Source: an uncultured Porphyromonadaceae bacterium (lineage in GTDB: Bacteria > Bacteroidota > Bacteroidia > Bacteroidales > Muribaculaceae). From it: a DNA stretch of 56,765 bases. The notes beneath the pieces were generated by a model, which saw nothing but the letters and a program-made list of their open reading frames with translations, was not told the origin of the DNA and did not search any database. Location of the stretch: NCBI GenBank assembly GCA_905198125.1, contig CAJKBH010000022.1:1-56765 (forward strand). Direction: 5' to 3'. Shown in pieces: positions 9,301-17,323 of the stretch (position 1 is the stretch's first letter; every line of letters starts with the position of its first letter). The position numbers and the translations under genes were made by a program.

Positions 9301-9457
9301 ACGGATTGACCGACCCGTGCGGCAGTTGCGGGCCTATTACGCAGTTGCTGTTGCCCCGCACGCCCATGAACATGTCCACCATGTCGGCAGGACAATGCGC
9401 GGCAACGTTAACGACCGACGTAATTGAAAGAATAGCTGCGAGAACTGTTTTTTTCAT
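6380..9457 (-). CDS. GH92 alpha-mannosidase - GH5 endoglucanase fusion
   Basis: 1025 residues with a signal peptide ending near NVAA. Residues about 22-695 form a complete GH92 (calcium-dependent exo-alpha-mannosidase) with DHYCVWDTWRTAYPLL (325-340), GNSWTYTLF (516-524) and GYPDNEDSGAMGSWYVF (595-611). Residues about 708-1015 form a complete GH5 domain: RLIRLPFKWERL (752-763), acid/base Glu846 in GLCNEPHD, nucleophile Glu958 in GEYGVP. The two enzymes are in one uninterrupted frame with only ~12 residues between them. Inferred role: remove alpha-mannose from a substituted glucan and cut the exposed backbone. The start overlaps the 3' end of GH88 by 50 bp; it was kept because the signal peptide begins there. 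Its GH5 domain resembles that of the protein at 12887-15742 (shared RLIRLPF and YFDxDxSGxYxxGY). Confidence 0.9.
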   Translation of the reverse strand: MKKTVLAAILSITSVVNVAAHCPADMVDMFMGVRGNSNCVIGPQLPHGSVNPSPQTPLGGQNGYDEHDRIRGFGQLHVSGIGWSRYGQVFLSPQAGSFSAKENGHDSPKSAEIATSYYYKVHLDRYGIDAEMAPTRHAVAYRFTYPERKDRSLLIDMRHSIPQHIVPIVRGTFHGGSLEWDPAASVLSGWGEYAGGFGSEQPYRVYFSMHIDDPDCKVRIIDKGDKELYARIDLSKSVVNVGIGVSLRSVDRAGTYRYLELKNKDVDRVAALAKAEWNRALGRIEVDGDESGKRLFYTALYHSLVMPRDRSGDNPHWQGTDHIDDHYCVWDTWRTAYPLLTLIEESFVAKTVNSFIDRMAHDGKCTPTYTASMEWDNKQGGDDVDNIIADAIVKNVKGFDRRKAYGVMLANASGARCPEYLERGWIPGQGKMMSCSYTMEYAYNDDCLARIASLMGDTATAVRMSARSRAWENMFDPTLESHGFKGFIAPRLADGTRVAIDPAHVYGPWVDYFYEGNSWTYTLFTPAQIERLIQLCGGKEEMIRRLRYGFDHRLVDISNEPGFLAPFVFSHCDRPDLTADYIDAIRHRSFSIENGYPDNEDSGAMGSWYVFTSIGLFPNAGQDFYYLLPPAFGRVSLTMENGKKIQVTARRRTPDARYIASVTLNGKRLNRSWIRHDEIAQGAVIEYELTSDPGEWAPTEFQASRCDRRPFGVNLAGAEFYHKKMDGAGRFNIDYHYPTTRELDYWASKGMRLIRLPFKWERLQREVGGPLSTDELEYIRYLLREADARGMKILLDMHNYGRRNYMGRNRVIGDTLQPAHFAGAWAAIARELRDEPAIYGYGLCNEPHDMLPDCPWVDIAQTAIDSIRAVDRRTAIVVAGNTWSSAERWPDINQGLESLRDPSDNLIYEAHCYFDRDASGIYRKGYDEEGAYPTIGIDRARPFVDWLKKYGKRGMFGEYGVPADDPRWLECLDLFLDYLARNGVEGTYWAGGARWNKYILGVHPEQDYTVDRPQVAIMAKYPTTR

Positions 9458-10670
9458 TTTTCTCAGTGGTGAAAAGGTTACGGTAACGTGTCAGAGCCTC
9501 GATATAGTAGTAGTCGGCATAATTGATAGACGCGTCTATTTCATAGCCGGCGGGCATGTTGCCGGTGCTGTGCAGCAGGAACGCGCTGTTATGTTTCCGG
9601 CTCTGATAGGAGGCGGACGAAAGGCTGTGCAGCATTTTCTCGGCCGCCTTGATGTATTTTTTCGCGAGGGTGTCGTTGTCTTCAAGCTGTGCCAGCTCGA
9701 TCAGCGCGGACGCCACGATTGCAGCGGATGAAGCGTCACGTTCGGCATCCGGTATGTCCGGGTCGTCGAAATCCCAGTAGGGCACATAATCGGCCGGCAG
9801 GCGCGACAGGTACACGTCGGTGATTTTTTCTACAAAACGGAGAAATTCCTTGTCGAGGGTCTCACGATACATCATCGTGAATCCGTAGATGCCCCAGGCC
9901 TGTCCGCGTGCCCAGAAACTGTCGTCGTTAAGACCCTGGTTGGTGCATCCACGTATGAATTTCCCGCTGACGGTGTCGTACAGGGCCACATGATAGCTTG
10001 TATAGTCTGCGCGGAACTGATTCTCCATTGTCCGGCGGGCATGGCTGACGGCGATGTCGCGGAATTCAGGCGAGCCGCCGTTGTTGGCGGCGAAGAACAG
10101 GAGCTGCAGGTTCATCATGTTGTCCATGATGGTGTTGTGCGGCCAGCCGTTGTCCTTCACGGCGTGGGGCCATGACAGTATGGTCCCGACTTTCGGGTTG
10201 TACAGGGCTGCCAGTTTGGCGGCTCCTTCCAGCAGAATCTTCTTGTATTCGCATCGGCCTGTGTTGGCGTAGGCGTGACCGAAACTGCACAGAAGCTGGA
10301 ATCCGATGTCGTGGTCAGGCACGTGTTTCTTGTCGACCAGGGGACGCTGGCGCTCGGTATAGGCCAGGGCCTGCAGCTTGTCAGTGAGCTTGTCGGAATT
10401 TTCGTAATTGTACCACAGTATGCCGGGCCAGAAACCGCTGGTCCAGTCGTATGGCGTTGTGGTGAGCCATTTGTTCTTGTCGATGTCTATACTGCGCGGC
10501 AGCGCGCTGTCGTTGGGCAGTTCGGTAAGTGTACGGTCAATCTGTCGACGGCAGTATTCAAGCTGCCGTTCGGCCCATTTCACCTGTCGCGGCTTAGCCA
10601 CCGCCGTTCCGGACATGCCCGGAAGGAGTGTCGCGAGGACTACGAACAGTATTGATCTTGGTGATGTCAT
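9408..10670 (-). CDS. GH88 unsaturated glucuronyl hydrolase
   Basis: 420 residues with a signal peptide (MTSPRSILFVVLATLLPGMSGTAVA). GH88 enzymes remove the 4,5-unsaturated uronic acid left at the non-reducing end by polysaccharide lyases. The alpha/alpha-barrel signatures are present: YDWTSGFWPGILWY (74-87), DHDIGFQLLCSFG (119-131) with Asp121, and HNTIMDNMMNLQLLFF (178-193) with Asp183. These are the two acidic positions expected for catalysis. Length is typical. It is the first gene of a transcript with its own -7 box (10690-10697) and direct repeats (10718-10757). Its substrate is probably the product of the PL8 lyase encoded immediately upstream. Confidence 0.92.
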   Translation of the reverse strand: MTSPRSILFVVLATLLPGMSGTAVAKPRQVKWAERQLEYCRRQIDRTLTELPNDSALPRSIDIDKNKWLTTTPYDWTSGFWPGILWYNYENSDKLTDKLQALAYTERQRPLVDKKHVPDHDIGFQLLCSFGHAYANTGRCEYKKILLEGAAKLAALYNPKVGTILSWPHAVKDNGWPHNTIMDNMMNLQLLFFAANNGGSPEFRDIAVSHARRTMENQFRADYTSYHVALYDTVSGKFIRGCTNQGLNDDSFWARGQAWGIYGFTMMYRETLDKEFLRFVEKITDVYLSRLPADYVPYWDFDDPDIPDAERDASSAAIVASALIELAQLEDNDTLAKKYIKAAEKMLHSLSSASYQSRKHNSAFLLHSTGNMPAGYEIDASINYADYYYIEALTRYRNLFTTEKNEKNSSRSYSFNYVGR

Positions 10671-10689
10671 AAACGTTGATTTTTCGACG

Positions 10690-10697
10690 CTAAGTTA
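10690..10697 (-). promoter_or_regulatory. -7-like promoter box for the GH88 operon
   Basis: The minus strand reads TAACTTAG, one mismatch to TAnnTTTG, 20 bp from the start codon of GH88. The nearest direct repeat begins 21 bp upstream of it (10718), the same spacing as at the regulator promoter (26335 to 26357). Confidence 0.45.
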
Positions 10698-10717
10698 GGG
10701 AATCGCTTTATGAGGGG

Positions 10718-10757
10718 ATGCTAAAAGATTTCAAACCGATGCAAGGATATTTCAAAT
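10718..10757 (-). promoter_or_regulatory. Paired direct repeats, putative HTCS sites (set 2)
   Basis: ATGCTAAAAGATTTCAAAC (10718-10736) and ATGCAAGGATATTTCAAAT (10739-10757) are 21 bp apart start to start, two helical turns. This matches the spacing of set 3 and of classical AraC half-sites. The second unit overlaps the last codons of the PL8 gene. Confidence 0.6.
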
Positions 10758-12803
10758 TACCGCATCCACGCTGCATCCGGCCTTTTCGTTGGTCGGGACA
10801 AGCACTTCGCGGTCTCCTCCCGGCGTGGATATCCGCAGCAGATAGTGGCGGCGTGCGGGATCGCTGACACGCAGATGTCCGTCGCGTATCATCATCATGC
10901 AGGGCTGCCCGGCACCGAATCGGCCTGCCGGGGTGTCGACATATCCCTTTTCATAGAACACGATATATATCAGTGAGCCGTCATTGCCGGCCACGGCCTG
11001 TACGGACGGAGTGTTGGCCAGTATGCGGAAAGAGTGTCCGGCAGGTTTCTGCGCGCCGGGAACCACGGCGTATGCGTATGACGCCTGTGCGGGCGCGACG
11101 CCATGCGGGATGGCCAGCGAGAATACGTCGGCGTCCATCTGATTGTCGGCATATTCCACGTTAGCCACACAATTGTTCCATGCGCCGTGTCGGTGCGTCA
11201 CGGAGCCGTATGCCTCTCCGTCGATTATGTGGTAGCCTGATCCGGCATGGAAGTACCAGTCGCCGTTGCGGCTCATGGAGGCGTCGGGCGAAAGACACTG
11301 CTCCACGGTGGTGACTATGCTGTCGGGAGAGGTGGAGCTGATTCCGCTGCCCATGCACAGATATTCATGGTCGAAGAAGAACCATGCCTTGCGTGCACGC
11401 AGATCGGAACGCGGACTGATGAAGTCGAACGCCACGGCGCCGTAAAGCGAATCTGTCACTGCCCCGGCGAAGCGGGTGGGGTTGTCAAGTATATGTACCG
11501 AACCCCAAGCCTCCAGCGGCTCGTATGGAATCATCGGGGTTGTCGCGCCCGGAATCATCCGGAAATCCATGACAGGCGCCATGTCGGCGTATTCACGGCC
11601 CGTGACTGAAAGCATGCAGGCGCCGTCGCCCCTGAAATGATTGCGTATGCCCTCGCTGTTGTGGGCGGCTTCGGAATTGGCGTTGCGCTGGGAATGAATA
11701 CGGACGGCGGTCTGGAACTCCGGTCGTGAAAACACGAAATAGTCCGATTGCCAGAAGTGATGTGCGTATGAAGCTTGGTGTGTCGCCTTGCCGGCCTGTA
11801 CGTCGGCGAAATGGCGCAATTCGCCGCTGCGGTATCCGTCGGACACCGACAGCAGCTTCTCGGCAAGCCGCGGCGTGATGACACCCTCGCCGGGGCGTGC
11901 TATCTCACGGTTCATTATAGATGGCTCGGCATACCGTCCCGCTACCAGATGGCGGCATACGGCGTCGAGATAATAGTCGATTACGAAATTGACGCCCGTG
12001 CTGTCGAACCGACATTCGGTGTCGCGCAGCAACGCGGCCCAGTATGAAAAGAATTCGGGGAGCTCCATGCCGTAGGTGAGCGTTGAATTCACGCGGTCGC
12101 CCCGGTGATGGAACGTCATGTCGGCCTGGACGCCTCGTCCGGCCGCCATATACGTGTTGCGCACAGCCGGACCACCGGTGGCGTCGTACATGATTTCTTC
12201 GAGCGGAGCGATGCGCGCCTCGTTCTCGATTTTCCTGAATATTGATGCGGCGTCCTTATAGTCGCGGCGCCAGACGAGTACTTTTGCATGGTTGCCCAGG
12301 ACCTGGATGCGGTCGCCTCCCGGACGTGCCGGGAAATCCTCGGAATCTATGGCCGACAGGGATCGGTCTACCGAGTCGCGCAGGGCGGAGGGAAGGTCAT
12401 TGTCAAGAATATATGCCAGGGCCAGCATACGGCGCGGCACGCCTATTTTGCCGTACCACCAGTTGCTGTTGCGGTAGCCGGCACCGAACCAATGGCTCAG
12501 ACCGTTGACAACGGCCCGATACGTCTTTTTGTCCTTTTTGGGGCCTTGTTCGTAGGCAAGCGCCATGTCTACAAGGCGGTCCAGGTGTTTTTCAAGCTGC
12601 CATAGCGAACGCGAGTCATCGGAATAGTCTATGTCGGGCCAGCGGCCGTCGCGCCCTATCGCGGAGACCCATCCCGGAGTCTGAGCCGACGGTGGAACGG
12701 AAAGGTATTCGGCACGTATGGCGTCGCGCACGCCGTCCAGGGTCGCTCCGGCAGCATGAATGACTGCAAAGGTTGTGATTATTGACAGAATCAGACGTCT
12801 CAT
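10752..12803 (-). CDS. Polysaccharide lyase family 8 (xanthan/hyaluronate/chondroitin lyase family)
   Basis: 683 residues from the ATG at 12803, chosen because it begins a signal peptide (MRRLILSIITTFAVIHAAG); the open frame continues 19 codons upstream. The N-terminal alpha/alpha toroid carries NSNWWYGKIGVPRRMLA (112-128) and the catalytic-site region ADMTFHHRGDRVNSTLTYG (227-245) with His232/233 and Tyr244, equivalent to the PL8 His...Tyr pair, though with about two extra residues between them. C-terminal beta-sheet domains follow. It is shorter than GAG-type PL8 enzymes of Bacteroides (~1000 residues). PL8 leaves a 4,5-unsaturated uronate, the substrate of GH88 next door. With GH92 and GH5 partners and no sulfatase, xanthan-lyase activity is the favoured inference. 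No clear promoter lies in the 83 bp upstream, so it is likely co-transcribed with the CBM-GH5 gene. Confidence 0.85.
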   Translation of the reverse strand: MRRLILSIITTFAVIHAAGATLDGVRDAIRAEYLSVPPSAQTPGWVSAIGRDGRWPDIDYSDDSRSLWQLEKHLDRLVDMALAYEQGPKKDKKTYRAVVNGLSHWFGAGYRNSNWWYGKIGVPRRMLALAYILDNDLPSALRDSVDRSLSAIDSEDFPARPGGDRIQVLGNHAKVLVWRRDYKDAASIFRKIENEARIAPLEEIMYDATGGPAVRNTYMAAGRGVQADMTFHHRGDRVNSTLTYGMELPEFFSYWAALLRDTECRFDSTGVNFVIDYYLDAVCRHLVAGRYAEPSIMNREIARPGEGVITPRLAEKLLSVSDGYRSGELRHFADVQAGKATHQASYAHHFWQSDYFVFSRPEFQTAVRIHSQRNANSEAAHNSEGIRNHFRGDGACMLSVTGREYADMAPVMDFRMIPGATTPMIPYEPLEAWGSVHILDNPTRFAGAVTDSLYGAVAFDFISPRSDLRARKAWFFFDHEYLCMGSGISSTSPDSIVTTVEQCLSPDASMSRNGDWYFHAGSGYHIIDGEAYGSVTHRHGAWNNCVANVEYADNQMDADVFSLAIPHGVAPAQASYAYAVVPGAQKPAGHSFRILANTPSVQAVAGNDGSLIYIVFYEKGYVDTPAGRFGAGQPCMMMIRDGHLRVSDPARRHYLLRISTPGGDREVLVPTNEKAGCSVDAVI

Positions 12804-12886
12804 CGTGTTTCCTGATTGGAGAGGGGAAACCATATCAGACCGGATGTGTCGGCCTGACATGGTTTCGCATATAGAAGGGTTATTGA

Positions 12887-15742
12887 TTATTTCTGAATGT
12901 ATTTCTTACCGTCGCGTATTACGATGCCAACATAATTCTCGTCGACTTCGACACCCATCAGGTTGTAGGTGCGGCCGTCGCCGGTTTGTGAGACTGTCGT
13001 GTCGTAGCTCGGGATGCCGCTCTGCTGTGCCCAATCGTTGAAGTACTTCTCCAGCACCTTCATCGTCGACTTCTCGTTCTTGGCCAGATAATTGCCGAGG
13101 GCGCTCTTGTCGGGCTGACAGGTGAGGGAATTGCTCTCGTACATGGCGCCGGCACACCAGTATGTGGCGTTCATGCCGTATTCGCGGAACAGCTGGAGCG
13201 CGCCGTCAAGAATATCCATGTAGCGCGGATCGCCGCTGGAGTGACCGTTGTAGGGAACGCCGAACTCGCCGATCAGGCCTTTCACGTTGTTGGTGCGGCA
13301 CCATTCCAGGAACGGCAGGAAGCGCTTGCGGTAGTCCACCTCGGTGTATCCGTTCTTGTATGTGCCGGAATTATCCTTGTCGAAGTAACCGTGAGCCTGG
13401 AACACAATCTTGTTCTGCGGGTCCTTCAGCCCGGCAAGCAGCCAGGGACTGTTCTCCTTGTAGCTCCATTCCACTTCGGTGCTGTAGCCGGGATAGTTCT
13501 TGTCGGCGTGATCGCCGTAAATCCATTCGTAGGCGGAAGCCCAGTTGGTGCCCTCGACGATAATCTGCGCATTGGTGTCGACCTTGCGTATTTCGTCGAT
13601 GGCGGCCTGGTAAGCCTCGACCAGTGTCTGCGCGTTTACCTTCGGCTCGTTCTGCAGGTCATAGCCCCAGATGTTCTTGTAATCCTTGAACTCGTTGGCT
13701 ATGGCGCCCCACATCTTGGCGAAACGCTCGATGGTGTACTCGCCTTCGCCGATCTTGTACTGCGTGCCGTCGATGGTGCGCTCGGCATAATCGTGTGCGT
13801 CGAGGAATACCCACATTCCGAGGCGTTCGGCTTCGGCCACTACCTCCTTCATGGCGGCTACATCGCTCTTGGCGTTGGCGTAGTCGGGCGCGGGATTCTT
13901 CAGGTCCTCGATGAAGCGGGCGGCGCGGAAGGGGAGACGTATCAGACGCGCTCCCTTGGCCTTGAAGTAGCGGAGGTCCTGTATACGGGGATACATATAG
14001 TCGAAGCCGAAGGTGCCGGGCACGCTGCCGCCGGAAGCCGACGAGAGGTTGACGCCTAACATCGGTGTGTTCATGTCGGGCAGTTCGCCGGGAGTGTCAT
14101 CCTGTATGTCCTCGTCACCGGGAACCGGGGGATCGACGGGGCCTTCGCCGGGCTTGCCCCAGAAGTAGACGTTGTCAACATAGAGGGTCTTGCCCGAGCC
14201 TCCCTTGCGCAGACGAAGCACGGCCATCTGCGTGGCGAAGTCGAAGTCATGGAAGTTGGTGAGAGGAATGTCGAACGAGTTCCATTGACCCGGTACGAGC
14301 GCACGGTAGTTGAAGTCCTCGCCCTCGATCTCGTAGGCCGAGCCGTTGGCGGCGTTCCAGTTCTGGAAGCCCACGTTGACGGAAGCCACGGCGTCGGAAG
14401 CGGGTGTGTACATGTCGAAGTGAACGTATCCCTTGTCGGAAACGTCACGCTGTCCCAGGTTGACAGGCACCCAGTTGAAATTGGTGATGCGGCATACCTG
14501 CTGTCCTTCGGCCTGATCGAGTATCTCCACAGTGCCTTCGCCGTAGTTGGCGATCTCGAACTTGCCGAACAGATTGGGATATGCGTCGGAGAAGAATGCC
14601 TTGACATCGGCCGCATCCTGAGTGGGAACGGGGGCGACGGGGATATTGTCGGGGTCGGGATCGGGATCGGGGTCCGGATCCACCACAGGCGAGCCGTTAT
14701 AGAAGTATACGTTGTCGAGGTACACAAGGCCGGTCTTGCCGGCGGGATCCTTGAAGGTGATGTTGTTTACCGCCGACAGCCCCACATTCTTGAAATCCTG
14801 CATCTTGAGGTCGACGCTGACCCACTTGCCGGGGGTAAGATTCTGTTTGCCCGAATAGGCCTCTTTCTTTGAAGCCACGTTGTACATTCCCGGCTGTATC
14901 GCGGTAGTCACGTTGTTTTCCGGAACATATACATCGAAATGCACGCGCTCCAGACCGGAGAGATCGACGGTGCTGACGCCGGCTTCCTTGCCAAGCGCGA
15001 AATGAATCCAGCGGAAATCCTTGATTTCCAAGACATGCTCGCCGGGAGCTATTTCACGCGAGGTGATCTGGCAGCCGTTGTTGTTGTATCCGTTGAACTC
15101 GAACGAGCTGGTGTACGCGTCGCTGTAGCATGACCGCACGTTGGCCGCGTCGATTTTGGGCGTCGGCGCCGGTACGGCAGGCAATGTGTTCTCAGGCTCC
15201 CTGGTGGTGTAGAAATACACGTTGTCCATATAGAACGTGTTGCCCGGAGTCTTGGTCATGGTCATGCGGAACACCTGGGCGTTGGAGAAGTCATAACCGT
15301 TGAAGGCCGACAGGGGGATGTCGATAGAGGTCCATTGGCCGGCCGGAGTGTCTGTGTTGTAGGCGTCGGCGTATTTTTCGCCGCCGCTGAACAGTGCGAA
15401 TCCGAAGCGTACCTGACTCACGCCTCCGGTTTCGGGTGCATATACGTCGGCGTGCATGTATTCCATGTCGTTGAGCTTACGTCCGCCCACGCTCACGGCC
15501 ACATAGTCGCCGGTGAATTTCAGGATATGGTCATCGCCGTTGATAGTGATGGTCTCCATGGTCGCGCCATGCTGGCGGTCCCATTTGGTGAAAGGAGAGT
15601 AGGCATCGGAAAACGACGACTTCACCTTGTCGGGACTGTGTGCCGGCGTGGGTGCCGGCGTAGTCGGTGCCTGGGCGAACGCCGGAATCGTTCCGGCCGC
15701 TATCGCCAATGCGAGTGACAGTGATTTGAGTTTCATAATCAT
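12887..15742 (-). CDS. Secreted three-CBM + GH5 endoglucanase with C-terminal tag
   Basis: 951 residues, signal peptide ending AFA-QAP. Three related beta-sandwich modules follow (about 35-180, 196-350, 372-528), each opening with AxDVKxxFSDAY-like sequence and closing with YxDNVYFY/W. A Pro/Asp linker (DPDPDPDPDPD, 355-365) separates modules two and three. The GH5 domain (about 560-900) has RLIRLPFR (599-606), acid/base Glu699 in DLQNEPK and nucleophile Glu826 in GEFGVP. The C-terminal tag (YNLMGVEV, GIVIRDGKKYIQK) ends the protein. Inferred role: surface-attached endo-acting enzyme that holds the polymer through its binding modules and makes fragments for SusCD. It has its own -7 box at 15759-15766. 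The combination of GH5 with three binding modules recalls the known gut xanthanase, although the domain order differs. Confidence 0.9.
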   Translation of the reverse strand: MIMKLKSLSLALAIAAGTIPAFAQAPTTPAPTPAHSPDKVKSSFSDAYSPFTKWDRQHGATMETITINGDDHILKFTGDYVAVSVGGRKLNDMEYMHADVYAPETGGVSQVRFGFALFSGGEKYADAYNTDTPAGQWTSIDIPLSAFNGYDFSNAQVFRMTMTKTPGNTFYMDNVYFYTTREPENTLPAVPAPTPKIDAANVRSCYSDAYTSSFEFNGYNNNGCQITSREIAPGEHVLEIKDFRWIHFALGKEAGVSTVDLSGLERVHFDVYVPENNVTTAIQPGMYNVASKKEAYSGKQNLTPGKWVSVDLKMQDFKNVGLSAVNNITFKDPAGKTGLVYLDNVYFYNGSPVVDPDPDPDPDPDNIPVAPVPTQDAADVKAFFSDAYPNLFGKFEIANYGEGTVEILDQAEGQQVCRITNFNWVPVNLGQRDVSDKGYVHFDMYTPASDAVASVNVGFQNWNAANGSAYEIEGEDFNYRALVPGQWNSFDIPLTNFHDFDFATQMAVLRLRKGGSGKTLYVDNVYFWGKPGEGPVDPPVPGDEDIQDDTPGELPDMNTPMLGVNLSSASGGSVPGTFGFDYMYPRIQDLRYFKAKGARLIRLPFRAARFIEDLKNPAPDYANAKSDVAAMKEVVAEAERLGMWVFLDAHDYAERTIDGTQYKIGEGEYTIERFAKMWGAIANEFKDYKNIWGYDLQNEPKVNAQTLVEAYQAAIDEIRKVDTNAQIIVEGTNWASAYEWIYGDHADKNYPGYSTEVEWSYKENSPWLLAGLKDPQNKIVFQAHGYFDKDNSGTYKNGYTEVDYRKRFLPFLEWCRTNNVKGLIGEFGVPYNGHSSGDPRYMDILDGALQLFREYGMNATYWCAGAMYESNSLTCQPDKSALGNYLAKNEKSTMKVLEKYFNDWAQQSGIPSYDTTVSQTGDGRTYNLMGVEVDENYVGIVIRDGKKYIQK

Positions 15743-15758
15743 TATTTAAGGGTTAAAT

Positions 15759-15766
15759 CAAAAGTA
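15759..15766 (-). promoter_or_regulatory. -7 promoter box for the CBM-GH5/PL8 transcript
   Basis: The minus strand reads TACTTTTG, matching TAnnTTTG, 16 bp upstream of the ATG. Only degenerate copies of the locus direct repeat can be seen further upstream (15800-15870). Confidence 0.5.
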
Positions 15767-15898
15767 TCTGAAAACGGTTTGAATCGCGAAGGTTAACTTT
15801 GATGTCGCAAGTTAGCCTAAAATCGCGGCATGGAATACAATTATCCTGTAATCGTGTGCAAGAATCCGTTCGTCACCGGAGCATTCCATATTTTTGTA

Positions 15899-16876
15899 TC
15901 ACTGCATGTCGTATCGCTTGATGCTGATGACTCCCCCCGACGTGGCGCGCAACGAATTGATGTATATGAATGCGCGGTAACGTCCGTCGGCCGTCTCGAT
16001 CCACATTCCGCCTTTCTCTTTCATGTTGATGCAGTAGTCGGGCATGTCCGACAGTTGTATTGTCTCGAAATCCACGTCGTCGATATATGTCCCGTAGTCG
16101 GGCTCGTCGGTAAGATGTCCGTCTATTATGCCCCATTCCTTGCGTATGTGCAGGTCTCGGTTCATCGTTTCAGGCACCTCGAGATTGTCCAGCCATTCGC
16201 GGTCGGCCGCAGGGGCGGCGAAGGTGTGCCCGAACTCCACGCCCTGGTTGGTTTTGTTGCGCCACAGATACACGAGGTCGATACGTTCGGGTATTTCCCG
16301 GGCTTCCTCCAGGGTATAGGCCTTCATGTCGCTGAGCGAAATGTAGCAGCGGCTTCTTGACAGGGTGATGTCGCGAACCATATACTGCTTGCTGATGGCA
16401 TACGGACCCATGTCCATCGACACGGTGCGGCCGTTGCGGGCTTTGGCCGTGAAGTGGAATTTTACCTCCTTGCCGCGCGCCTCTTCGGGAATGCGGTAAT
16501 AATAACGCAGCGCGGCTGCACAGGTGTCGGTATTGAACGTGACCGTAGTGACCGTACCGTCGGTGACCGACGGCGTTCCTACAGGCACCGCCACATCGAA
16601 GCCGGAGGAATTGGTGTGGTACGAGTTGTGTTCCAGCCATGTGCCGTCCGCTCCGGGGATTGACGCCTCGACGGAGCAAGTCTGAAGCTGTCCGGAGCCG
16701 TAGGGCATAGCCATGGCATAGACGAAATATATGTCGTTGCCCACGATGTTGGGCCCTTGCGTGCGTTTCAGGCACTTGTTGTTTATGGGTTTTATATCGT
16801 TGTCGTCCCGGTCCGTGCAGGCGGCGAACGCCATGCTGAACAGGACAAGCGTTATCAGGGAATATATCTTTTTCAT
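15899..16876 (-). CDS. Surface lipoprotein in SusE position, DUF4466-like
   Basis: 325 residues with a lipoprotein signal peptide (MKKIYSLITLVLFSMAFAAC, lipid Cys20) followed by an acidic stretch (TDRDDND) of the kind that directs Bacteroidota lipoproteins to the cell surface. The body is beta-rich without enzymatic motifs. The opening pattern (CLKRTQGPNIVGNDIYFVYAMAMPYGSGQL) and length recall DUF4466 proteins found beside SusCD pairs; that family name is from memory and tentative. Its start overlaps the stop of the preceding gene by 4 bp. A glycan-binding role on the outer membrane is inferred from position. Confidence 0.65.
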   Translation of the reverse strand: MKKIYSLITLVLFSMAFAACTDRDDNDIKPINNKCLKRTQGPNIVGNDIYFVYAMAMPYGSGQLQTCSVEASIPGADGTWLEHNSYHTNSSGFDVAVPVGTPSVTDGTVTTVTFNTDTCAAALRYYYRIPEEARGKEVKFHFTAKARNGRTVSMDMGPYAISKQYMVRDITLSRSRCYISLSDMKAYTLEEAREIPERIDLVYLWRNKTNQGVEFGHTFAAPAADREWLDNLEVPETMNRDLHIRKEWGIIDGHLTDEPDYGTYIDDVDFETIQLSDMPDYCINMKEKGGMWIETADGRYRAFIYINSLRATSGGVISIKRYDMQ

Positions 16877-17298
16877 GACTGCGATGTGGGTTGCTGGACT
16901 GTTACGTAAACTGTATATGTCTTTCGGACGCGGCGGCTGCCCGACACTACGGTGTACTGCCGCGGGTTGTCGAGGTCGGAGAAGTCCGTCATGCCCTCGA
17001 CCTTAGGTTCGAGAATGGCGTCGGTGACAAGCGAGAACCGGGGGTAAAGATGCCGCAGGTCGGTTCCGTAGGCCACGGTGACGTGTATGGTGCAGGCGTC
17101 GTTGTCGATTATGGCGTCCCCCACGCGCACGGTCAGATGGTCCGTGCCGGTCAGGTCGAAGTTGCTGACATAACATTCGTCGCGGTCGGTGATCAGAAGC
17201 CCGTCGTCGTCAACGGGATTGTCGTAGCATGACGCCGTCACCGTCAGGAAGGCGACGCATACCGTCAGTATATTGAATATTGTCTTTATCCTTTTCAT
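16873..17298 (-). CDS. Small Ig-like surface lipoprotein of the SusCD operon
   Basis: 141 residues with a lipoprotein signal peptide (lipid Cys24 in TASC-YDNP) and acidic residues soon after. The remaining ~110 residues look like one Ig-like or PKD-like beta-sandwich (YVSNFDLTGTDHLTVRVGDAIID, TIHVTVAYGTDL, RVRKTYTVYVTVQ), reminiscent of DUF5018-type modules. It is 25 bp after SusD and overlaps the next gene by 4 bp, so it belongs to the SusCD operon. No function can be assigned beyond a probable accessory surface protein. Confidence 0.6.
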   Translation of the reverse strand: MKRIKTIFNILTVCVAFLTVTASCYDNPVDDDGLLITDRDECYVSNFDLTGTDHLTVRVGDAIIDNDACTIHVTVAYGTDLRHLYPRFSLVTDAILEPKVEGMTDFSDLDNPRQYTVVSGSRRVRKTYTVYVTVQQPTSQS

Positions 17299-17323
17299 GA
17301 TTATTGTTTTGGATTCGTTGTGG

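Noticed and set aside
10752..12803. PL8 as evidence for a glycosaminoglycan locus
   Set aside because: No sulfatase is encoded, and GH92 and GH5 enzymes do not fit GAG structure; a xanthan-like substrate explains more of the genes.
15800..15870. Fourth HTCS repeat pair upstream of the CBM-GH5 gene
   Set aside because: Segments such as GCAAGTTAGCCTAAAA and GTGCAAGAATCCG resemble the consensus only with gaps and without the 21-bp spacing.
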